Part shown: piece after piece, positions 1 through 9,795 of the stretch
Position numbering within the stretch: position 1 is the first letter of the stretch
Layout: every line of letters begins with the position of its first letter
NCBI GenBank assembly: GCA_044368575.1
Contig: JBIPPH010000004.1
Location: forward strand, 19,028-83,027
Length of the DNA stretch: 64,000 nucleotides
Source of the DNA: JABMMZ01 sp044368575
Lineage (GTDB): Bacteria > Bacteroidota > Bacteroidia > NS11-12g > UBA955
Direction of reading: 5' to 3'
Made by a program: the position numbers and the translations under genes
The notes under the pieces: generated by a model
The model's database searches: none
What the model was told of the DNA's origin: nothing
Seen by the model: the letters and a program-made list of their open reading frames with translations, nothing else

Positions 1-1
1 G

Positions 2-3000
2 CTTCTTGCATGCTTAATGATCACATTCAATGCGTTTGCTCAATGCAACATAAGCGGACCACTGGATGTATGTGAGAATCAAACAGTCTCTTATACTTTA
101 CCCTTTAACACGGGTTACACCTATACTTGGAATGTTACGGGCGGAGGCACAGTTATTGGGAGTGGAAATTCAGTCAATATTGCTTGGACCAATACTGGCA
201 CTGGAAACATTTTCGTCAATGTCAAAAATGCCCTTAATGTTGTCATTTGCACTCAAGCATATACTGTAAACATTCACGGTAAACCATCGCCGCAAATTAC
301 ACCCTCTTTTATTGCTGGATGTGGTGGAAGAAAAGAGACCGATAAAGGCAGTTGTATAGTAGCGTGTGATTCTACCCAAATTCAATACACAACACCATAT
401 AATGCTGGCAGTTCTTATGTATGGACTGTTCAAGGTGCGGCCAATTACAGCAGCAATAACAACCAATTAAATGTATACTGGACTGCCACTGGCGCTGGGG
501 TAATTAAAGTCACCGAAACCAATCAATGGGGATGCAGCAAAAGTACTGAAATTTGTATCGACATTGTTGGCAAACCTAAAGCTAAATTTATAAGCTTTCC
601 TGGCCAAATTGGTTTATCTATCAACGCTTGTTTAAATCAAAATATACAGTTTGTTGACCAATCAACAGCAGGCGTTGGTTCTCCAATTGCCTCATGGTCA
701 TGGTATTTTGGTGATGGCCAATCAGCCTTTGAATCAGCTCCTGGCATTGGCAATACAGAACATGCTTACAGCAACCCTGGTACATACACGGTTATGTTAG
801 TGGTTGAAAACCAATGTAAATGTAAAGATACTGCCTATGCGACTGTTGTCGTCTCCAATACTGTTGCTCCAGAAATTTATTGTGTAAGTACTGTTTGCCC
901 CAATACCACTGTAACCTATCATACAAATGCCCAAGCCTGCAACAATTATTTATGGTCAGTCAATAATGGAACAATTATAGGCAACAACAATGACTCAACC
1001 ATTACTGTTCAATGGGGAAATAATGGGCCAGGTAGTTTATCATTACAAGTGAATTGCCCTGGTTTTTGCAACACAGCTACTACCGTTTTTGTTCCTATTA
1101 TTAGCCCTAATGCTAGTATACAAGGTCCTAGTCAAGTTTGTTTAAATGAGTGTGCTACTTACCATATCAGCTGTTCAATTCCTATTGATAGTATTCGTTG
1201 GCATTTTCCGCCAGGGGTTACAGTTATGACTGATAGCATCAATGTTCATGAGGTACAAGTTTGTTTTTATCAGACTGTAACTGGCAATATTACCGCAGAC
1301 TATTTCCATCATGCACCCGGAAGTCAACCAGATTTAAATTGTGGTGGCAGTAGTGTGTTGAATGTATCTACTAAACCAAAGCTTTCTGTATATGGCAACT
1401 TTACTTTTTGTGAAAACAATAATTACAGTTTTGGGATAAGCCCTGCACCTACTGCCAATATGGTATGGACCATAAGTACATTAAGCAATACCCCTTTATA
1501 CACAAGTACAACTAATGGCAACAATCCATTTGCAGGCAATTGGAATTTAGGCCCCGGACAATTCCAATTAACAGTAACTGATCCTAATGGCAACTACTGC
1601 AATAGCCCTTACAAAAAGTTAATACAAGTTATTGCCAAGCCTAATCCAGTTGATAGCATAATAGGACAAAATCCAATATGCCCTAACAACACCTATAACT
1701 ATACAGGCATTGCTACTTCATCTGATTATTATATCGGGTGGACAACAAACAATGGCAGTCCTGCTACTAGTATTGGCAATAATATTGGAATTACATGGGC
1801 TAACGCAGGCCCTTATGCAGTCAATGCTTATCAGATTGATCCAGTTTCAGGGTGCAAATCTGATGCCTATACATTAAATGTTGTTTCAGCTTTACCAATG
1901 TTACCAAGCCCAATTACAGGAACACAAAGTGTTTGTGCCAATAGCAATCACAATTACAGTACAAGTGCTTATGGCAATGATTACATTTGGAGTATCAATC
2001 CAAGTATAGCAGGCAGTATTGCCAACGGACAACACAACAATGCAATTCAAGTACAGTGGAATAATTACAGTGGCAGTGCATGGTTGGTTTTGCAAAGAAA
2101 AGCATGTGGATCAAGTCGAAAAGATTCTATTTTAATTACATTTACAGGGCCGGCTGCTCCCACCATTACTGCTCAAAACACAATTTGCGCAGGTGTTATG
2201 CTTACCGCTACTTCAAGCACTGCAATGAGTTATGCTTGGAATTTTGGTGATGGTGGCATAAGTATATCAAATCCAGGACTACACACCTACCAAAATCCTG
2301 GCAATTACATCATAACATTAACAGCTACATATGGAGGCAATTGCCCAGGTACGGCCAGTACTACCAAGTCTATTTCAGTATTACCAAAACCAGATATTAA
2401 TATTTCTACCCCTCAACCAAATGAATTTTGTAGCACACCAATCTTAACCAACATGTACATTGCTGCTCCAGCTGTAAATACCACATATCAATGGTATAAT
2501 CCAAGCAGCATTTCAGGCGCTACCGGTACAAGTTATTCTGCTACAGCCACAGGATCTTACTTTGTTGTTGGTACTAATGCCTATGGCTGCAAAGACACTA
2601 GTAATGTTATCCCTGTTGCTTTAATCAATTGCACACCATGTAAACCTGGCGTATATACACTTAACTACAACCGTTACAGACAAGGTTGTAACAAAGATAG
2701 TTTTCAGGCCATCACTTCAAGTGGTGTTAGTAATCTTACTTGGAGTTATGACGACCCATACAGTAACGCAACAGGAAGCGGCAGTAGTGTGTCACATATC
2801 TTTACCAACCCCGGATACTATAGAGTAAAATTGTGTGCAGACGTTCCCAACGCAGCTGGTAATGGCACTTGTAATGTTTGTATTTATAAAGTTGACACCA
2901 TCAAATACATCCCTAATTTTCACGATTCTATTTATTGTAAACAATACAGTGATTCTCTTAAAATTAAATTGGTAAATACTAGTAAAATTTTAACAGGATA

Positions 3001-5578
3001 TCCTGCTCCTAGTTATTACTGGACAGTCAACCCTGGGGGGTTAAGCAGCTCGCTTAAAAACCCAAGTTTCACTCTAGCCTCTGGCACTTATTCTATAACT
3101 TTGACCATTAATGGTATTTGTAGCATTACTAAAACCATTAGTATAAATCCTTTGGTCAATGCTTCGTTTACCGTTCAAGATTCTGTATGTCAAGGCACAC
3201 CAGTTCAATTCACCAATAATAGCAGCAATAATCCCCTCAGTTATAACTGGACCTTTGGTGATGGCGCATCATCACATATATGGAGTCCTATTCGCACCTA
3301 TACCAACGCAGGTAATTATTTTGCAGTATTACAATTGGTAAATGCTTATGGTTGTAGCGACAGTGCCAAACGCAAAGTAACAGTTCTACCTAACACGCTT
3401 GGTGGAACGTTATCTGCCAATGGAGCACTTAGATTTTGTGAAGGGGATAGCGTCAAACTCACTTGCATACCTAGCAATGGTTACCCTGCTTATGCTTATT
3501 TATGGTCTAATTTAAAAACCAACCCATTTATATGGGCCCAACAGAGTGGATCCTATTCTGTTGAACTGACTGACAGCAAAGGCTGTTTTTACATCACAAA
3601 CCCTATCAATGTATTAGTTAAATCAAAACCAAAACCTAACATCATAGGACCAATAGATGTTTGCAAAGGCAGCAATTATACTTTTACCGCTAATTATCCA
3701 AATATCAACGGATCCAATTTCCAATGGCTCTTAGATAATTCTGTACAAATCAACAACAGCAACAGCTTTAATGTAAATACTTACAATTTAAGCTTAGGCT
3801 GGCATCAATTAGTGGTTCAAGTGACTAGCCCTGACACATGCCTAGGTATTGATACAATAAACTTTCAATTACACAGCGTTCCAAATGTTAGCATCACTAA
3901 CAACAACTCTGGTTGCGCCGGACAAATCAACCAGTTAGTTGCTTCAAGCACTTCGCCTGGTATTGATCAATTTTATTGGAGCAATGGCGTCACCAACGAC
4001 ACCATGCAAACAGGAATTGCTAACGCCTATTCCGTGACTGTTATTGATAGCTTTGGCTGCAAAGCTACGGCTTCAAGCATGATACATCCTCTCCCAGATT
4101 TTTGTGGTTTCAAAAGCGGTTGTTATGACATATGTGATTCTGTAACACAACTTGTATGGTTCGCCCCTCCAGGCTATGCTAGCTACCAATGGTTATATAA
4201 TGGCAATCCAATTGCTTGGGCCACAAATGATACGTTCCATATTCCATTATACCAGTCAGGCACATACAGTGTTAAAGTGATAACAGCCAATGGCTGTGCA
4301 GATGAGTCTGAGACTTTTGATATACAATTTGTTCATTGTGGTGGATGTATTTTCAATCCAAGCATTCAGGTAAACTGTGCACCGATAGATGCTAATGGCA
4401 ATCCTACATATACCCTTAATCTGAATGTATACAATAGTATGGGATCAGGAACTAATATGTCACTGAGTAGTAACCAAGGCTCTATTAGCAATGTTTCGTC
4501 AAGTAGTTTAAGTAATGGCTATAACAACATCACTGCAACTTTTACTGACCAATTGCCTCATAGTAATTATGCTTGTATTACCATTCAAATGGTTCAAGGC
4601 AATCAACATTGCGATACCAGCATTTGCTTTAAATTACCTGATTGTTTCAATAAAGATTGTAAAATTGCGAGCAAGATCACTCAATTTAATTGTATAGGGC
4701 AAGATGCCAATGGCAACAATCAATATTATGTTTGCATGGATGTTAATTGGAGTGGCAGTAATGGTTCAACATTAACGATTACTTCATCAGCAGGCAGCTT
4801 TGTTAACAACCCTGTAAGCATTAACAATGGTTTGCAAAACATCTGTTATACATATACTGACTTGCCTCCAAGTAATACAGGTGGAACCATTTATTTGTAT
4901 GCTTTTGACTCAGTCACTCAAAAAATATGCAAAGATTCCTTCAAACGCGATTATAAACCTTGCCCACAAGACAGTTGTTCTATTGGCGTATATGGCATGT
5001 GTGCTCATTGCCATGAGAGAAATCCTAATGGTTGGAATTATGATTTAGACTTAACTGTTTTGAATCCTTTCTCAGGCAATGCTAATGTTAGCATTGCACC
5101 AATAAATGCAGGCAATTTTAACAGCATCAATCCTAATACTATTGGCCCAGGAATGCAAAGTTTTGATGTAAGTTTTACAGACATTAACCCTCACGATCCA
5201 ATAATATGTTTCAAAGTTATACTAACTGATCAATCAAGTGGTAGATCTTGTTTTAAAACCGTCTGCATGGCACTGCCAAATTGCGATTCATTGAATACGC
5301 ATTTGCTGATTAACACCGTTGAGCAATTCAGATGGTCTGTCTACCCTAATCCAAGTAATCAAATCAGTTGTATAGATTATGTTTTTGAAAGGCCTATCGA
5401 AGGGTTAACATGTAAACTAATGGATATTAATGGTCGTTTGATAAACGAAATCCAACTTTACAACGATAGTGGTAAATATTTTCTTAACACCCAAAACTAT
5501 GAAAGTGGCTTATACTTTATCCAATTAGAAGAGACTGGCAGAGTGATTGCACAACAAAAGCTCATTATTAATCATTGA
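2..5578 (+). CDS. Giant PKD-domain, cysteine-rich T9SS-secreted protein (5' end outside window)
   Basis: The reading frame is open to the left edge. The first residues before the ATG at 17 (LLACLM) followed by ITFNAFAQC look like the end of a signal peptide, so the true start lies upstream of the window. At least 1,853 residues are visible. PKD-like motifs stand near residues 229 (WYFGDG), 741 (WNFGDG) and 1078 (WTFGDG), each followed by the usual Y.NPG.Y/YTNAG.Y strand; the rest is repeated Ig-like/PKD-like units with paired cysteines. Three related modules of about 100 residues begin near 1443, 1548 and 1654. The C-terminus (about 1775-1853) is a T9SS type A sorting domain, with YPNPS at the start and a conserved ESGLYFIQL strand. 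I infer a cell-surface or released adhesin-like protein. No catalytic motif was seen. The ligand is unknown. Confidence 0.85.
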   Translation, partial: LLACLMITFNAFAQCNISGPLDVCENQTVSYTLPFNTGYTYTWNVTGGGTVIGSGNSVNIAWTNTGTGNIFVNVKNALNVVICTQAYTVNIHGKPSPQITPSFIAGCGGRKETDKGSCIVACDSTQIQYTTPYNAGSSYVWTVQGAANYSSNNNQLNVYWTATGAGVIKVTETNQWGCSKSTEICIDIVGKPKAKFISFPGQIGLSINACLNQNIQFVDQSTAGVGSPIASWSWYFGDGQSAFESAPGIGNTEHAYSNPGTYTVMLVVENQCKCKDTAYATVVVSNTVAPEIYCVSTVCPNTTVTYHTNAQACNNYLWSVNNGTIIGNNNDSTITVQWGNNGPGSLSLQVNCPGFCNTATTVFVPIISPNASIQGPSQVCLNECATYHISCSIPIDSIRWHFPPGVTVMTDSINVHEVQVCFYQTVTGNITADYFHHAPGSQPDLNCGGSSVLNVSTKPKLSVYGNFTFCENNNYSFGISPAPTANMVWTISTLSNTPLYTSTTNGNNPFAGNWNLGPGQFQLTVTDPNGNYCNSPYKKLIQVIAKPNPVDSIIGQNPICPNNTYNYTGIATSSDYYIGWTTNNGSPATSIGNNIGITWANAGPYAVNAYQIDPVSGCKSDAYTLNVVSALPMLPSPITGTQSVCANSNHNYSTSAYGNDYIWSINPSIAGSIANGQHNNAIQVQWNNYSGSAWLVLQRKACGSSRKDSILITFTGPAAPTITAQNTICAGVMLTATSSTAMSYAWNFGDGGISISNPGLHTYQNPGNYIITLTATYGGNCPGTASTTKSISVLPKPDINISTPQPNEFCSTPILTNMYIAAPAVNTTYQWYNPSSISGATGTSYSATATGSYFVVGTNAYGCKDTSNVIPVALINCTPCKPGVYTLNYNRYRQGCNKDSFQAITSSGVSNLTWSYDDPYSNATGSGSSVSHIFTNPGYYRVKLCADVPNAAGNGTCNVCIYKVDTIKYIPNFHDSIYCKQYSDSLKIKLVNTSKILTGYPAPSYYWTVNPGGLSSSLKNPSFTLASGTYSITLTINGICSITKTISINPLVNASFTVQDSVCQGTPVQFTNNSSNNPLSYNWTFGDGASSHIWSPIRTYTNAGNYFAVLQLVNAYGCSDSAKRKVTVLPNTLGGTLSANGALRFCEGDSVKLTCIPSNGYPAYAYLWSNLKTNPFIWAQQSGSYSVELTDSKGCFYITNPINVLVKSKPKPNIIGPIDVCKGSNYTFTANYPNINGSNFQWLLDNSVQINNSNSFNVNTYNLSLGWHQLVVQVTSPDTCLGIDTINFQLHSVPNVSITNNNSGCAGQINQLVASSTSPGIDQFYWSNGVTNDTMQTGIANAYSVTVIDSFGCKATASSMIHPLPDFCGFKSGCYDICDSVTQLVWFAPPGYASYQWLYNGNPIAWATNDTFHIPLYQSGTYSVKVITANGCADESETFDIQFVHCGGCIFNPSIQVNCAPIDANGNPTYTLNLNVYNSMGSGTNMSLSSNQGSISNVSSSSLSNGYNNITATFTDQLPHSNYACITIQMVQGNQHCDTSICFKLPDCFNKDCKIASKITQFNCIGQDANGNNQYYVCMDVNWSGSNGSTLTITSSAGSFVNNPVSINNGLQNICYTYTDLPPSNTGGTIYLYAFDSVTQKICKDSFKRDYKPCPQDSCSIGVYGMCAHCHERNPNGWNYDLDLTVLNPFSGNANVSIAPINAGNFNSINPNTIGPGMQSFDVSFTDINPHDPIICFKVILTDQSSGRSCFKTVCMALPNCDSLNTHLLINTVEQFRWSVYPNPSNQISCIDYVFERPIEGLTCKLMDINGRLINEIQLYNDSGKYFLNTQNYESGLYFIQLEETGRVIAQQKLIINH

Positions 5579-5600
5579 CCTCTGAGCTAAACCCCATAAA

Positions 5601-5630
5601 AAAAGCCGAGTTAATAACTCGGCTTTTTTT
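5601..5630. terminator. Bidirectional rho-independent terminator
   Basis: AAAAGCCGAG, a 7-base loop (TTAATAA), then CTCGGCTTTT, followed by more T. A-runs on one side and T-runs on the other let it serve both the giant secreted-protein gene and the convergent XRE regulator gene. Confidence 0.85.
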
Positions 5631-5651
5631 TTAAATTAAATAATAGTGCAA

Positions 5652-5996
5652 TTACTTGCGACTTTTTAATAATTGAATGGTTTCTTTTTGTGTTTCAACC
5701 AACTCTAACAACATTTTGTTTTCTCTTTTAAGGTTGGTGATGTCTGCAGTTAATTTTTCAATTCTGTCTTCATCTTTGTTAACCAACATATCAATCTGAG
5801 TTGAATTAGATACCTTTTTAAAGTCCATATCTAAAACCTGACAAATTTGTTTTAAGGTGTAAATGTTAACTCTACCAGTTTGTTCAATTGAAGAAATTAA
5901 TGGACGAGTTTTATTGATTTTATCCGCTAAATCTTGTTGAGTAATGCCCTTAGTTATACGAGCAATTTTGATTTGTTTTCCTAAATGCATGTTCAT
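5652..5996 (-). CDS. XRE-family HTH regulator with C-terminal coiled coil
   Basis: A 114-residue DNA-binding protein. Residues about 5-60 form a Cro/C1-type helix-turn-helix: IKIARITKGITQQDLADKI, then RPLISSIEQ as recognition helix, then YTLKQICQVLDMDF. Residues about 75-112 are a charged, leucine-spaced coiled coil (RIEKLTADITNLKRENKML), presumably for dimerisation. Two start codons lie two residues apart (M1 and M3); either works. It is transcribed alone, convergent with the secreted-protein gene. A 13-bp palindrome at 6091-6103 upstream could be its own operator. Target genes are unknown. Confidence 0.85.
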   Translation of the reverse strand: MNMHLGKQIKIARITKGITQQDLADKINKTRPLISSIEQTGRVNIYTLKQICQVLDMDFKKVSNSTQIDMLVNKDEDRIEKLTADITNLKRENKMLLELVETQKETIQLLKSRK

Positions 5997-6090
5997 GTAA
6001 TTTAAAATGAATTACAAATTGAAGGGTTTTTTTATTGTCTAAATGATGTTTTTATTATCAAAAAGACTATTTTAAGCTTTTCATTGAACA

Positions 6091-6103
6091 AAAATGACAT
6101 TTT
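6091..6103. promoter_or_regulatory. Palindrome, possible XRE operator
   Basis: AAAATGACATTTT is a perfect 6-1-6 inverted repeat about 95 bp upstream of the XRE start. Autoregulation through such palindromes is common in the family; the link here is only positional. Confidence 0.3.
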
Positions 6104-6300
6104 AACGACATAAATTAGCTTTTTATTGGTCATAAAATCTGGTTACATTTAACTTTAAATGCTTAATTCGATAATTGTAGGCAATTGCATACATCCGGTT
6201 ATAGTTATCTACAAGATTCAATAAAATACCTGTTTTGACACATGAACAACAATTTAAGATAGATGAAATAATAAAACTCATTCTCAACCAAGTCCACTCA

Positions 6301-6331
6301 TTGTAAACTAAGTGAATTTGTTAGAATTTTG
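6301..6331 (+). promoter_or_regulatory. Candidate promoter of LytTR regulator
   Basis: TTG at 6301-6303, then 20 nt, then GAATTTTG at 6324-6331, one mismatch from the Bacteroidota -7 box TAnnTTTG, 14 nt before the ATG. Confidence 0.35.
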
Positions 6332-6345
6332 AAATTACTTTAACA

Positions 6346-7068
6346 ATGATTCACTACGCTATAATTGAAGACGAAGCAGAAGACCTTAAACACCTAAAAA
6401 GCCTTCTTAAATTAGATAAAAGATTCGCTGAGATAGGCGCCTTCAATAACATTGAAGAATTTAAACACTGCATAAAAACAAATGAAGTGCAATTGGTATT
6501 TGCTGACATTAAAATTGGCAAAGACAACATTCTCTCGATTTGGGAACAACTCCCCTATTCACCAGAGTTGATCATTATCAGTGCTTACCCAGAATATGCC
6601 TTAAATGCCTATGAGCACGAAGCACTGCATTACTTAACCAAACCCATTCAATCAGAACAATTGTATACTGCTTTAGAAAGGGCTTTCAGAAAAATTCAAT
6701 TGAATAGTCAAAACAATGATTTGAATTTCTTCTTTTTACAAAGTGGTAAAAATAAGTACCACAAAATTGCCTTTAATGAGTTAGTTTACATTGAGGCCAA
6801 CGGTGAGTATTTGAATTTACATTTAACTGAACAACGCAGTATTAGTGTATTCAAACGTTTAAAATCTTTAGTCAATGAATTGCCATCCACCCTATTCAAG
6901 CAAATTCACAGGTCTTATATTGTCAACGTCGATTTTATAGAAGCCATTGAAGCCAGTGATATTGCCCTTAAGGAAGGCACTAAAATTCCGGTGGGTAGAA
7001 TTTATAAACCTGTCATCAATGACATCATTATAAAACATACCACAACGGTACAAAAAACTAATTTCTAA
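6346..7068 (+). CDS. LytTR-family response regulator
   Basis: A 240-residue two-component regulator. The N-terminal receiver domain (about 1-120) has the acidic pair at residues 8-10 (EDE), the likely phospho-acceptor Asp54 in LVFADIKIG, and the TKP motif near residue 98. The C-terminal LytTR DNA-binding domain (about 135-235) shows VYIEANGEYLNLHL, FKQIHRSYIVNVDFI and the final IPVGRIYKP. Its 3' end overlaps that of the histidine kinase gene on the opposite strand by 11 bp. That position makes the kinase its probable partner, although the pair is convergent rather than co-transcribed. Confidence 0.93.
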   Translation: MIHYAIIEDEAEDLKHLKSLLKLDKRFAEIGAFNNIEEFKHCIKTNEVQLVFADIKIGKDNILSIWEQLPYSPELIIISAYPEYALNAYEHEALHYLTKPIQSEQLYTALERAFRKIQLNSQNNDLNFFFLQSGKNKYHKIAFNELVYIEANGEYLNLHLTEQRSISVFKRLKSLVNELPSTLFKQIHRSYIVNVDFIEAIEASDIALKEGTKIPVGRIYKPVINDIIIKHTTTVQKTNF

Positions 7069-8761
7069 ATTCAATTACAGCTTGAGCGGATTGCTCTGAC
7101 AACAACAAATAATAACTCAAGTTGCTTTGTTCAGCAAAATACTGAATCAATTGAGTTCCTGTACCCTTTAGATCAACATTCAAATTTGGTTTAACACTAT
7201 TCTCCACTAATAGCACCAAAGGTGACTCAGAACGTATTGACAAGGTTATATAACCATTCGCGTAATTGTGTTTAGCAGCGTTCAATAAGATATTTCTGAG
7301 GACAATTTTCACCCCATTTATATTCCCTTTTAATATGTATTCTGTCTGGATTTGATTGTCACAATGAATCTGCATGAACTTAAAAACAAAATCCAAATCA
7401 AGCATGGTATTTTCTATCATTTCAAGCAGGTCAAAATCTTCAAAATGATTGCTGCGTTTGACTTGTGTATCTATTGCCATTTCAAGTGTATCATTAAGCA
7501 GGTACTCTAATTGCACCAATAGCTTCTTGGTTGCTGTAGCATCAGACCCCTGGTCAATAGATCTTGCAATTTGCGCCAACGGACTTCTTAAATCATGACT
7601 AAGTGCTGTAATAAACCATTGTCTTTGAATATTGGCACGCTTCAATAAATTATGGGCTCTTAAATAGAAAGCCAATACAATACTTAATACAACAGCAATA
7701 ACAACTGATATGATTTTAAAATAGAGATTGATGAGCTGCTCTTCATGTAATGCTTGGTTGGCCTCTAACAATAGTTCTTTTGCAATTTCATTTGAGGCCA
7801 ATAATCGTCCTTGATAATCGTACTCATCTAGACGAATCAATGGTCTTGGGGCATTGGGCAAGACTTCAAACCAGGCAATAAAATCCTTGTAAACCCCGGT
7901 ATAATGTCGTTTCACTTCAATATCCCCTAAACTTGAAATAACTTGGTAGGCTAAAGTCAAAGACCGACTAGCCGCCGCGCTGTCTTTCTTATTAATAAAC
8001 TCGGTTGCTCTGGCTATATGAAATCGGAAATAATCAAGGTAATAGTTTTGTGGGATGTCAGAAACAAAATTAAGAATGGCCACATCCCTTAGTTGAGATC
8101 TAGCCTGATAATACATGTTCATCAAGCCAATTTGATTAAATGGCGCTGGCAATTGTTTCATTTGTTGAACATACTCATCTGTCGTTACCAGCATCTCATT
8201 TTTACTGTAATCAAATATGAGCGTTTCAATAAGTGCTTTGTAGGCACCCATGCGCTTAAACTGAAGCTTTAATGAATCTATTTCATACTGGGGCAACAAT
8301 CCGCCTTGTAATTGAAAAGATTTTGAAAACAACTTAATGCGATTAAGTTTTAAAAATGGATAGACCTGATGATTGGTCGGCACCTCTTTTAGAAATGGTT
8401 TTAAGCGCTTTTCTGCATACAAATACCGTCCGGCAAAATGATTGCGTTCAACCATGAAGTTATACAACTGATAAACTGTATTTAGGTCCTTTTTTGATTT
8501 AGAAATATCAATAGCCGATTGAATCACTTGGTTCATGCTGTCATAAGACTGACGCAAATACAAAAGATTGGCTAAGTCCACTGACTGTTCAAGACTCAAG
8601 GGCTTGGCCTTAAAGTCAGAGGCTTTTTTATTAAACAAGGCTTTAGCATCGTAATAATAACCGGTAAACCAAAACTTTGGTAAAGTTGCTGAAGCACGCT
8701 GTAATTGACAGAGTGCAAACAGCATTAATACAGAACGTATAAAAAAGGCTTTAGACTTCAA
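7058..8761 (-). CDS. Membrane histidine kinase with periplasmic sensor region
   Basis: A 567-residue sensor kinase. An N-terminal signal-like segment (about 6-26) is followed by a helical, TPR-like extracytoplasmic region to about 340. One membrane helix (about 345-367) leads to HisKA with the phospho-accepting His389 in ALSHDLRSPL. The ATPase domain has an N-box (NILLNAAKHN, about 489-498) and a GTGTQLI G2-like motif. The DxGxG G1 box is replaced by a VENS sequence, as in many kinases that work with LytTR regulators. The gene begins inside the murB stop codon (ATGA overlap), so it is translated with murB. Its end overlaps the convergent response regulator. The signal is unknown; coupling to murB hints at cell-wall state but does not show it. 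Confidence 0.9.
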   Translation of the reverse strand: MKSKAFFIRSVLMLFALCQLQRASATLPKFWFTGYYYDAKALFNKKASDFKAKPLSLEQSVDLANLLYLRQSYDSMNQVIQSAIDISKSKKDLNTVYQLYNFMVERNHFAGRYLYAEKRLKPFLKEVPTNHQVYPFLKLNRIKLFSKSFQLQGGLLPQYEIDSLKLQFKRMGAYKALIETLIFDYSKNEMLVTTDEYVQQMKQLPAPFNQIGLMNMYYQARSQLRDVAILNFVSDIPQNYYLDYFRFHIARATEFINKKDSAAASRSLTLAYQVISSLGDIEVKRHYTGVYKDFIAWFEVLPNAPRPLIRLDEYDYQGRLLASNEIAKELLLEANQALHEEQLINLYFKIISVVIAVVLSIVLAFYLRAHNLLKRANIQRQWFITALSHDLRSPLAQIARSIDQGSDATATKKLLVQLEYLLNDTLEMAIDTQVKRSNHFEDFDLLEMIENTMLDLDFVFKFMQIHCDNQIQTEYILKGNINGVKIVLRNILLNAAKHNYANGYITLSIRSESPLVLLVENSVKPNLNVDLKGTGTQLIQYFAEQSNLSYYLLLSEQSAQAVIEFRN

Positions 8762-9795
8762 GAATTGGATGCTGACTGTATAAGATTAACCTCTGGTTCT
8801 AATTTCACACCAAATTGAGCATATACACTTTCAATTACATTTAGGGCATGCTGATAAATCTCAGGTCCAGTTGCATGGCCATAATTAACGATAACCAAGG
8901 CTTGCTTGGCATGAGAGCCTGTCTGCCCAACTTGTTTACCCTTCCACCCAGCTTGTTCTATTAACCACGCTGCAGGTATTTTAATCCCATTGGTTTGAGG
9001 AAAGCCTTTAATAGTAGGATATTGACTTTGAAGTGCATTGAATTGCTCAACAGTTACAGTCGGATTTTTAAAAAAACTACCGCTGTTGCCAAGTACTTTA
9101 GGATCGGGTAATTTTTCAGATCGTATAGCAATAACAGCATTGGAAACATCTTTAATTGTCGCATTGAAAGGATCTATGCCTTTGCTATTCAATACGGTTA
9201 AAATATCGCCATAGGCCACATTGATTTGAGGCTGTTTACTCAATTTGATGCTTACTGAATAGATAAAATACTGGCCCTTTAATTGGCGCTTAAATACGCT
9301 TTCTCTGTAGGCAAATTGACATTGTTCACGGCTAAAGGTTTCCAATTCAAAGGTCTGAAGATTCAAAGCTTCTAACTCCACAAAAACTTGTTCTAACTCA
9401 ACCCCATAGGCTCCAATATTTTGCATGGGTGCTGCCCCAAGTGTGCCCGGAATAAGCGACATGTTTTCAATACCACCCCAGCCTTTGTCTACGCAATACA
9501 TGACTAAGTCATGCCAATTCTCACCACTGTAGGCTTTGAGTATAATATCATTGTCAGTCTCAGCTACTATTTGCTTGCCTTTAATGTTATTGTGAATGAC
9601 TAAACCATTGTAATCATTGCAAAACAACACATTGCTGCCACCACCCAGAAACATCATTTGTGTCTGATCGGTTTCTGATAAAACTTGTTTTAAGGCTTGC
9701 AAATTATCTACTTCACCAAACACAGCAGTCTTTACATCAAGACCAAAGGTATTGAATGCTTTGAGCGAAGTATTGTACTGAAAATTAAACCCCAT
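8758..9795 (-). CDS. murB: UDP-N-acetylenolpyruvoylglucosamine reductase MurB
   Basis: A 345-residue cytoplasmic FAD enzyme that reduces UDP-GlcNAc-enolpyruvate to UDP-MurNAc with NADPH, the second committed step of peptidoglycan synthesis. FAD-binding motifs are NTFGLDV (about 15-21), FLGGGSNVLF (49-58) and SLIPGTLGAAPMQNIGAYG (113-131). Catalytic residues expected from the E. coli enzyme are present: Arg164 in YRES, Ser240 in GNSGSFFKNP and Glu335 in PEVNLI. The length and YRES insert fit type I MurB. The start codon overlaps the hutU stop by one base and its stop overlaps the kinase start, so the three genes form one operon. Confidence 0.96.
   Translation of the reverse strand: MGFNFQYNTSLKAFNTFGLDVKTAVFGEVDNLQALKQVLSETDQTQMMFLGGGSNVLFCNDYNGLVIHNNIKGKQIVAETDNDIILKAYSGENWHDLVMYCVDKGWGGIENMSLIPGTLGAAPMQNIGAYGVELEQVFVELEALNLQTFELETFSREQCQFAYRESVFKRQLKGQYFIYSVSIKLSKQPQINVAYGDILTVLNSKGIDPFNATIKDVSNAVIAIRSEKLPDPKVLGNSGSFFKNPTVTVEQFNALQSQYPTIKGFPQTNGIKIPAAWLIEQAGWKGKQVGQTGSHAKQALVIVNYGHATGPEIYQHALNVIESVYAQFGVKLEPEVNLIQSASNS

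Larger units (their letters stand above)
5997..6345. other. Intergenic region between divergent XRE regulator and LytTR regulator
   Basis: 349 bases with no coding signal. It is strongly AT-rich and must hold the divergent promoters of the flanking regulators. I see a 13-bp palindrome (6091-6103), a related half-like sequence AAATGATGTTTTT near 6041, and a plausible promoter for the rightward gene at 6301-6331. No RNA gene was recognised. Confidence 0.6.
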
